Positions 56,369 through 64,000 of a stretch of 64,000 bases of DNA are shown in pieces (the first letter of the stretch is position 1; the number at the start of each line of letters is the position of its first letter). The notes under the pieces are model-generated. The model was not told where the DNA came from, searched no databases, and saw only the letters and a program-made list of their open reading frames with translations. Where the stretch lies: the NCBI RefSeq assembly GCF_949987515.2, contig NC_082694.2, forward strand, positions 37,778,451 through 37,842,450, given 5' to 3'. The DNA comes from Delphinus delphis (taxonomy: Eukaryota > Chordata > Mammalia > Artiodactyla > Delphinidae). A program made the position numbers and the translations under genes.

Positions 56369-59300
56369 GTGAGTGGCGGAGGCCCAGCGCAGGACGTGTG
56401 GCCCTCGGAAGACCTGGCGCCGGTTTTGGAGCGGCCAGATTTTGCCCAGACCTAAGATGGCGGTTTCGCCTTCAGGTGGTTCTCCGCAGTGCGGGAAGCT
56501 CCTTGGAGGAGGGGCCAGGCCGAGGGATGGGGCTGAGATGGGGACCAGATACCCCGGCCCCGTAACCCAGCGGGTTCCGGGTAGATAGTGCTGTGACCTG
56601 GCCGGCTAATGGCAAGCGGGGTGGCTGAGGTGGCGCCGGCCTTCCTCAAAAAAGAATATAAAAGCCGCCTTCGCAGCCCGCGTCCGGTCCCTTGCCCTCC
56701 GAGAACGCTGAGAAGGCCGACTTTGCTTTTCCTCTACGGCATTCGCCCTGGCTTTTCTGGCCAGGGTGGAATGGAAACAGCCCAGGCAATCCCTTCTTTC
56801 CACTTACTATCCCCTACCCCAGTAAAATATCTTTTCCTTTTCTCCTTTCCTAGCAGAACAAGTACTTTCCACCACAAGTCCATTTTCTGGCAGAAGACAT
56901 GGAAAGAAATGTTATTTTAACGCTATCCAATACAGAGTGGCACCTGCCACTCTAGCAGCGCCTTCAACAAAACTCGCACTCTCCCTGCCTTCTCCTTCCC
57001 ATCCCCTATTTATACTTCTTGTCCTAAATCAAGTAACAAAATAGCACGATGCTACATCCAACATGACAAGTGACAACGCAGTTTTCTGCAAAACAGTTTC
57101 CCTCTCTTAAATCATGATAGACAACATACTGTCAACCAAACCCACGCAGCTTTTATCACTGAACTGTGCTGGGAAATAGAAATCTTTTCCTCTTGCTTGG
57201 TTTAGGGAGTTTTTAAAGGGGGCAAAGAAAAGTCATTTCCCATCGTTTCAATTTTTCACCCTGATTACTTGCCTGTCCTCTCAATTTAGGCCTGGTCTTG
57301 ATTTAGGATGTACAGAGAAAAACATAATGTGAAAAATTAGGTTATTATGTTTTTGATTCTAAAGCCAAGGCACTAAAATCTGATGATATAAAGTATCAGG
57401 GGTTTTCTGTAAAGGGCCAGATAGTAAATATTTTAGACCTTGCAGGCCGTAGGTCTCTGTGGCAGTCATAGGTAATGGTAATTGAATAGACATGGCAGTG
57501 TTCCAATAAAACTTTATTTGTGAACACTGAAGTTTGAATTTCATGATTTTCAGTGTCACAAAATATTATTATTCTTTGATATTTTTTCCTCAACCATTTA
57601 AAAATGTGAAAAAACATTTTTAGCTCACTTGCTGTACAAAAACAGGCAGCTGGCTGGTAGTTTGCCCACCCCTGATTTATATTACATAATGTTTTAATTT
57701 AAATTCCGTTTACAGAAGTCAACTTGTACTTTTGCAGAATTTAGTAAATTCATGTCTTGAGCTTTCAAGGTTAATTTACATATTAACTTGATTTTCAACT
57801 GCATGATGGTAAGTTTGATCTGAAATATAGACATAACTCTTAAGATGCTCATGTACAAAATTCTTAACATAAAAACTTCTTCGCAAAATTTGACTACAGT
57901 GTTTGCTCTAAAGGTATTAAAATTTTCAGCTTAACTAATTTATCACTATTTTTCCACATTTTCTTCCTTGTGGATCTGAATTAGGTTTGATTATTTGTAC
58001 TGTAATTGCAAGCATGTATTATGACCACAGCTGACCAAGAGTTGTCCTATTGTTATGAGAAAATCCTAGGCAAGTGAGTTACCTTCAGATTTAACAGACT
58101 GTAAGAATGCATTCCTTTATAAGTGGTAATTTAATAAATGGGTGCAAGCAAAAGTAGACATAATAATCAGGGATATTCTTGGAGCTAAAGGAAAAACCTG
58201 GCTGTGAGAGACCATGACTATCTTATATTTTAAAACTGTTAAATGATAGATATAAAATACTCAGATGCGGAGAAAAAGACATAAAAATCTGTTTTTAAGA
58301 AATTTATTTTAGGGGCTTCCCTGGTGGTGCAGTGATTAAGAATCTGCCTGCCAATGCAGGGGACACAGGTTCGAGCCCTGGTCCAGGAAGATCCCACATG
58401 CCACGGAGCAGCTAAGCCTGTGTGCCACAACTACTGAGCCTGCGCTCTAGAGCCCATGAGCCACAACTACTGAGCCTGTGTGCCACAGCTACTGAAGCCC
58501 ACGCGCCTAGAGCGAGAGCTCTGCAACAAGAGAAGCCACCGCAATCAGAAGTCTACACACCACAACCAAGAGTAGCCCCCGCTAGCCACAACTAGAGAAA
58601 GCCCACACACAGCAACGAAGACCCAACACAGCCAAAACTACATAAATTAATTAATTTTAAAAAATATTTATTTTAGAGCCTTTGTAAATTCTTTCATTTA
58701 GAGCAGTGGATTTCAAAATATATATCTGCTCTTAAATTGTTGGAATTTAGTCAAATTGAGGATGCATTTGTAGGGCCCAATTTAAAAAATCAAATTCTTA
58801 ATTTAGGACCCTTCTCCTTATATGAAAGCAAAAGGTACTATGTAATCAGCCTTAGATAAATGAAACTCATGTATCATGAATGGCTACACTGGTAATGCCC
58901 TTATAATAGTATGTTTTCATTCATTCATTAATGAATTCATTAATTCATTCTTTCTGCTTATGCATATTTTGTATTTTCCATGTGTAAAGCAAGATGCTAG
59001 GTTCTATGAGGGCCTCAAATTTGGGTAGAATGTGGTCTGTGCTTACAATGAGCCTGTGTATAAGTAAAAGAGAAGGAAAAAGGACTCATATTTATTGAGT
59101 GCCTACTAAGTGCCAGGCATAGTGCTAGGGTGAAGTAATTTATATTATCTTTAATCTTCACAAGCAACCTGTGAGGTAATTTTAATGTTACTGTTTTACA
59201 GGTGAATAAATTAAGGCTCAAAGAGGTTAAATAATTTATTCCAAGTCTGGCATCTAGAGTTCTGAGGGAGTTTGGGGGGTTCCGGGTTTACTTGGACTCC

Positions 59301-61577
59301 AGAGCTCATTGTCTCTTCAGTAACCAGATTGCGTCTCAAGTGAGGGGAGTGTGGCTCTTTGCTAGCACTTCTTACACATAGACTAGAGTGATAAGTACCT
59401 AGAGGGGAAAGAGATTTATGCTGGAGTGGGGGAATGGGATCAAGAAAGGATTTATGGAAAAAGTGGCATTGAATTGGATATGAATGAACAGGTAGGATTA
59501 GGATATGCTGAAAAGGGGTGTCTGTTTAATTATAATTTGGGGAGATTAGATTTTGCATGAGATTAGTTTATATGTGAGCGATTAGTTGTTATGTATTTTA
59601 TGTGTTCATTTCATAGGCTCTTTACACAGAACTCTACAAAGGAGGTAATGATTATTATTGTTATCTGTTCAATAGGATTCGTATTGATATTCCACATTTA
59701 ATTTATACCAGTAGTATGCAAAAAAGTCAGCAGACTGTAATGGGAAAATGATAAAGTAATTGAAAAATATGAAACATACCCCCAAGTAGCCAACATAGGA
59801 ACTAAATAGTATTATGATGACTATTTCCCTTCACTGTCAATGATTATAAATAGGCTTAAAATTTGGAGTTTCGTTAAGCTGCTGCTATGGTTATTAAGTC
59901 TAAGGAACTAAAGGACGTATAGGGCAGAGACCAGGGTTAAGAGTTTGTTCCTTTTCTCTCTCTTTCTTCCGTAGATAATGAAATGGTTTCCAGTTTGGCA
60001 TTGCAGATGTCACTTTATTTTAACACTTATTTTTTCCCACTTTGGTGGGTGAGCAGCATTACGATGCTTCAGATGAAGGTAAATCTACACTTTACTACTT
60101 CTGCTGAGGTCTCTTCTGCCGTCCCTAGCGTTGTTACATTGTCAATAAAATTAAAGTTCTTCATATTTTTTTTTAATCTCAGGTCAGTCTTACTATATGT
60201 GAGATTTTATGAACATGTTTCTTTTTGTTTTTTTTAGTATTCAATCTTGCCTGATTACTACAAATTCATTGTGGTCACCGTTATCATCCTAATAACCTTA
60301 ATTGAAGCTATCAGGTTGTATCTGGGCTACATGGGGAACCTGCAGGAGAAGGTAGGCTCTTCTTTCCTTTCTCTCAGTGCTACACATAAATGCAGTAAGA
60401 TTTTCCTAACAAGGAAAAGGCAGTGAGATGTGATGGAAGGAACAAAGGCCTGTAGTTAAGGCCTAGCTCCAACTTCACCACATCTGTCACTGTGGTCTGT
60501 TTGCTTAATCTCTTGAGCCTTGGTTTCTTCACATATAAAATTGGGGAAATATTTACTTCACAGATTTGTTAGGATTAAGTAATTTATATAACGTACCTGA
60601 ACATAGTAAACACTTAAGAAGTGATAGTTTTCCCTCTTCTCACCAGTCTTGAAAATACTTGGTCAATTAAACGTGATTATTTAGATCCTGAATAAGAGAA
60701 TGGGGGGAAATGATAAACTCATTTCCTCTGCAAGGCTCATGTTTTCTGAATCATCATGCTGCCTAAGCATTTACAGTTACCAGAATTTAGGGATAATCCC
60801 TAAAGATTTCTGTGTTCTTTCAGGCCTTTCATAAGGGCCTGTCCCACTGTATACTGTCCCAAGTATTTCTTGCTTTTTCCTAATCCAAGCATCCATTCCA
60901 GGTGATGTGTTGTTTCCCAGTCATATTCATTCCACATCTTTGCTTACTTAAGTTCTTGCCTCTTCCTCCTTCTACCCAACTTTAAAAGCCTACCTCCTTG
61001 AATTCTGTCTTTTACCTACCCTACTTACCCTCTTATTTCTTGTAGCATTTAGTCTATAATGCTAAGTGGTGCATTTCATTATTCACTGTAGTATTCTAGG
61101 ACTGTCCCATAAGTAAGTTTTCTCTTCCAGTCTAGACTGTAAGTTTTCTGAGGACAAGGACCATGTTGTATTCCTTTTGATTTACAGAGCTCAAAATGTA
61201 CGTTCACCGTAGTGCCATCAAGTAGTATCACTTGCTCATTGATGCAAACAGAAGACTGTACTTCACTGATCTGATACTCATCATGTGTGTCATTGCAGGT
61301 TCCTGAGCTGGCTGGCTTTTGGCTTTTGAGCCTTCTATTGCAGTTGCCTTTAATTCTATTCTTGCTCTTTAATGAAGGCCTAACGAATCTGCCCTTGGAA
61401 AAAGCAGTACATATCATCTTCACTATATTCCTTACTTTCCAAGTTGTTTCAGCATTTCTTACCCTAAGGAAAATGGTAAATCAGTTGGCAACTCGTTTCC
61501 ACCTCCAAGACTTTGACCGGCTCTCTGTGAGCAGAGGAGACATGAGAAGAGTGAGATCCTGTATAGAAGAGATTTGA
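56269..61577 (+). CDS. TMEM17: transmembrane protein 17 (ciliary transition zone)
   Basis: Four coding exons: 56269-56368, 59975-60078, 60238-60351 and 61299-61577. Each intron has GT at its start and AG at its end. Together they give 597 nt = 198 codons plus TGA, the length I know for mammalian TMEM17. The protein starts MELPDPVRQRLGNFSR and ends DMRRVRSCIEEI. Four hydrophobic segments are visible: about residues 37-62 (LALQMSLYFNTYFFPLWW), 72-95 (YKFIVVTVIILITLIEAI), 112-135 (FWLLSLLLQLPLILFLLF) and 145-168. TMEM17 belongs to the MKS/tectonic complex that gates proteins at the ciliary transition zone; that role is known for the family, not shown here. The start is chosen for its family N-terminus and position after the CpG promoter. 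Confidence 0.97.
56454..56463 (+). promoter_or_regulatory. YY1-like site in TMEM17 intron 1
   Basis: AAGATGGCGG is the strong YY1 core motif, about 85 bp downstream of exon 1 and inside the CpG island. Confidence 0.55.
56665..57390 (+). other. TMEM17 intron 1, proximal part
   Basis: Unique sequence with falling GC content; open frames here (such as 56609-56920) are CpG-island artefacts. Confidence 0.6.
57397..57674. mobile_element. hAT-type DNA transposon remnant in intron 1
   Basis: Begins CAGGGGTTTTCTGTAAAGGGCC and ends TAGTTTGCCCACCCCTG. These are inverted CAGGGGT ends. The interior 'gtgttccaataaaactttatttg' is typical of a widespread non-autonomous MER1-group element. No transposase. 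Confidence 0.8.
57680..58310 (+). other. TMEM17 intron 1, unique sequence
   Basis: AT-rich; nothing recognised. Confidence 0.5.
58313..58660 (+). repeat. CHR-1 type SINE in intron 1
   Basis: GGGGCTTCCCTGGTGGTGCAG head and 'cccaacacagcc' end with an A/T-rich tail. The flanking (A)AATTTATTTTAG-like sequence is partly duplicated. Confidence 0.9.
58665..59070 (+). other. TMEM17 intron 1, unique sequence
   Basis: (TTCA)-type short runs at 58915-58955; no other feature. Confidence 0.5.
59075..59340 (-). repeat. MIR SINE in intron 1
   Basis: 'actcatatttattgagtgcctactaagtgccaggcatagtgctaggg' through 'gttttacaggtgaataaattaaggctcaaagagg' is a reverse MIR, relatively well preserved. Confidence 0.85.
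59975..60078 (+). CDS. TMEM17: TMEM17 exon 2
   Basis: 104 nt after a long pyrimidine tract and TTCCGTAG acceptor; encodes NEMVSSLALQMSLYFNTYFF and the first membrane segment. Donor AAG|GTAAAT. Confidence 0.95.
60238..60351 (+). CDS. TMEM17: TMEM17 exon 3
   Basis: 114 nt, in phase 0 on both sides. Acceptor TTTTTTTTAG, donor AAG|GTAGGC. Encodes YSILPDYYKFIVVTVIILIT and the second membrane segment. Confidence 0.95.
60435..60620 (+). repeat. MIR SINE in intron 3
   Basis: 'gatgtgatggaaggaacaaagg' head, 'tctcttgagccttggtttcttc' core and 'atttgttaggattaagtaatttat' tail follow sense MIR order. Confidence 0.75.
61299..61577 (+). CDS. TMEM17: TMEM17 exon 4 with stop
   Basis: 279 nt. Acceptor CATTGCAG. 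Encodes VPELAGFWLLSLLLQLPLIL, the last two membrane segments and the basic C-terminus; TGA at 61575-61577. Confidence 0.95.
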   Translation, partial: VPELAGFWLLSLLLQLPLILFLLFNEGLTNLPLEKAVHIIFTIFLTFQVVSAFLTLRKMVNQLATRFHLQDFDRLSVSRGDMRRVRSCIEEI

Positions 61578-63340
61578 CCCAGTGCTGTTGAGTGAAAATC
61601 TGAAAGATCATTCTAGAAAACTGCAGGAATTAGGAAAACACCAGAGGGCTAGCACGAGAAAAAGGATAAAGCAAGTGTTTTGAACTGTATGCTCTCTGGC
61701 TCTGAAATTCCAAGGTTGGGGGCAATGATAAGACTATTTGCACATCACATGAAAGCAGTAAATCAACCCTAAAGCCTATGTGTTGTCTACCTGATGTCAA
61801 ATATCTGAAATTTTTTGTTGTTGTTGACTTTTTCAGGTGTGTAAAAACCTGTATTGGTGGCATTACATCTTTACTGTAATATTTCTAGTTAGTGCCTATA
61901 ACTAGAAATGTGTATATTTCTTTTAACCTTGTTGGCTATCTATGTGTTGGCAGTATGTCTGAAGCACGTGGAAATGCTTGTCAGTATTCCGATGTATTAA
62001 GACTACATTTGTAAACTAAGACACCAAATTTTCATGTCTGCTAGGGTCTTAGCTGTTATGCTGAGGTTAAGAAGAAAACAGGTGGATTATCATGCTATTT
62101 AAGAAATGTTTTTATTCTAAAATTGTTACTTTCATAAAACCGTGTTCAGGGACTTCCCTGGCAGTTTGGTGGTTAAGACTTCACCTTCCAGTGCAGGGGA
62201 TGCAGGTTTGATCCCTGGTCGGGGAGCTAAGATCCCACATGCCTCACGGCCAAAAAACCAAAACATGAAACAGAAGCAATATTGTAACAAATTCAATAAA
62301 GACTTTAAAAATGGTCCACATCAAAAAAATCTTTCAAAAAAATAAATAAGTAGATAAATAAAACCGTGTTTGGTATTTATGGCGGTGCTGTGTAAAATGT
62401 CTTTACAATAAGGTATAAAATATTTATGTTAAAGTATCTGTAGGAATCATTCCTGTCTTGTACAGTTCTTTTGGGCTGTGGGTTTGTTATTTTTATTACA
62501 GAGTTTGCTTGGGTGTATCTGAACATTATTTTTAAGTGACTGTTGGATTTTCTTAAGGGATATAATGTTTTCTGTCCTATAGGGAAATGTGCCTTTATAA
62601 GTAATGTATTTTACTGAGAGATAGTTGTAGCTACCTTAAAAATCATTCTTTCTAATCTTCCTGTTCTGTAATTCATGCTTATTTTAGGACTTCCATGCTG
62701 TGCCTTATACATTCTTATATTGCTTAATTTTTGAAAATTTTTTTATTTCCCACTCTTAATCACACCTGACCAGTCTATTTATGCTCTTTCTATTATTATA
62801 TATAAAGTTCAGTCAAATTTTTCTACCCCCATGCACTGGCTGATTAGCCTTTCCCCTATACCAAAGCTGTCACTAGGTATATTCCAATAATTTGAAATTC
62901 AAAATAGAATTCTGTTTGGATAGTTTACTAAAACATATTTGTTGTGTTTGTTTCCAGATAGGAATAGATAGGTGAGTTTATAAGAAAATATAAAATAAGA
63001 ACACTAAATCTACATAGCAGATAAATTAAGGGGATGATGAAGAAAGAATTTTCTATTTAATAGTTGTTTCCAGAATTTTATTTTAAATATCAGAGCCTCT
63101 GAAACATTTAAACTTTAAGGTTAAAAGAGTAATCACTAAAATGTTAAGAGTGATAATCAAAAATTTTAACAACTATAAAAATTGGGGGAAAATGTATTCA
63201 ATTTATTAAAATTTAAAAAAAATTTTGCTCTAATAGCCATATTGCTTAAAATACAGATATAATAAGGATGGGAAAAAAGAAACTAAGAAAATCCATTGAG
63301 AACATGACCAAGTTATTTGTTTTTTGTCTAAACAATAAAA
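61578..63340 (+). other. TMEM17 3'UTR region
   Basis: The end of the transcript is not certain. AATAAA occurs at 62295-62300 (inside a SINE) and at 63334-63339. A 3'UTR of about 1.7 kb ending after the latter is plausible; the first would give a shorter form. Confidence 0.5.
62147..62357 (+). repeat. tRNA-derived SINE in the TMEM17 3'UTR, with 13-bp duplication
   Basis: GGGACTTCCCTGGCAGTTTGG head, GGTTTGATCCC B-box, 'catgcctcacggcc' and a 3' unit with 'aattcaataaagac'. ATAAAACCGTGTT is repeated at 62134-62146 and 62358-62370. It donates an AATAAA on the transcript strand. Confidence 0.95.
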
Positions 63341-64000
63341 CCATGATTTTGTGTTAGGCTGAACCAATATTTTCTTTTGGAGTATAGCTGGTTCCCTATG
63401 TAAGCATACGAAAATCAAGATAGATATTTGATTTTGTGTGTCAGCACATTTGGAGTTTAGGCAGTCCTTATTTTTACTTTATTTGAATAAGTTTGCCCAT
63501 CCTTAATTCCAGTTACATCTTCCTCTTCAGGGTTCACAGCACTGTTCTGAAGTTTTCTAGTTAAGACATTGAGCTTCACAAACACTTTGTCTTTCACATA
63601 TTTTTTTTTTCCAGGGTTTTTTCCTAATTATAGACAAGGTGGATGTGAATTTCTGTAAATCGGAATGATTTTTAAAAATTGGATTTTAATCAACATATGT
63701 TTGAATGCCTAGTTTGTACAAGAAAGAGTGGAGAGTTCATAGACACATAAATGTGCTCCCTGTTCTCAGGGGTACAACGTTGGAAGTAAAGTCTAACTTC
63801 ATCAGGGAGGTGCAGTGAATGAGTTTCTACCTAATAAGTACCTGACAGCTAACAGTCCTTGGCTTCCAGTGCATCTCCTCTCTTTTTTCCTAGCATTTGG
63901 TGGCCAGGATTAGCACACTAGCCCTTCATCAACACCATCTAGCAATCACTATTCCTCTCATTGTCAGAGCACAGGGAAGGGACATGGGGCGGGAGGGGCA
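63341..64000. other. intergenic sequence downstream of TMEM17
   Basis: No gene or repeat recognised to the end of the window. Confidence 0.5.

Larger units (their letters stand above)
56090..56660 (+). promoter_or_regulatory. CpG-rich promoter region of TMEM17
   Basis: Abrupt rise in GC and CpG around the first exon, in an otherwise AT-rich region, as expected for a housekeeping/ciliary gene promoter. No TATA box is evident near the ATG. Contains NRF1-like, RFX X-box and YY1-like motifs described separately. Confidence 0.85.

Overview
This is a mammalian nuclear genomic window, almost certainly from a cetacean. The main clue is the density of tRNA-derived SINEs of the CHR type, which begin with GGGCTTCCCTGGTGGCGCAG and end in ...GCGTACCGC(A)n or ...CGCAGCC(A)n. 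I count 15 full or nearly full copies, two shorter relatives and one tail fragment. The L1 5'UTR and ORF sequences are also of the cetartiodactyl type. There are no bacterial-style genes, operons, CRISPR arrays or tRNA/rRNA genes. Nearly every open reading frame in the window lies inside a transposable element.

The only host protein gene I can support is TMEM17, a four-exon gene on the + strand (coding 56269-61577, 198 codons plus stop). Its transmembrane product belongs to the ciliary transition-zone (MKS/tectonic) module. It starts in a CpG-rich promoter at about 56090-56660. That promoter carries a near-consensus RFX X-box 57 bp upstream of the ATG, an NRF1-like site, and a YY1-like site in intron 1. 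A SINE with its own AATAAA lies in the 3'UTR region. The ~56 kb upstream looks like a gene desert.

Layout: 1-17.6 kb holds old MIR, L1M and L2 remnants plus two CHR-type SINEs. 17656-20102 is an unusual L1 copy (5'UTR plus ORF1 only) flanked by a perfect 14-bp duplication. 20.5-25.7 kb is ancient L1 and L2 in antisense. 26-31 kb is mostly unique sequence. 31.1-33.2 kb is an antisense CR1/L3 LINE interrupted by later insertions, including a fragment of a retroviral LTR R region. 33.9-39.2 kb is a deeply nested old L1 with a Tigger element, two younger L1 3' ends and two SINEs inside it. 41.6-47.4 kb is an almost full-length, inactivated L1 with ORF1 and ORF2. 50639-52015 is a full-length HPRT1 processed pseudogene with an exact 14-bp target-site duplication. 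56-64 kb is the TMEM17 locus.

The most interesting object is the 17.7-20.1 kb L1. It lacks ORF2, the 3'UTR and a poly(A) tail, yet has clean target-site duplications. Its 5'UTR carries a junction that looks like a spliced intron. I recommend checking it as a spliced or internally primed L1 integrant.
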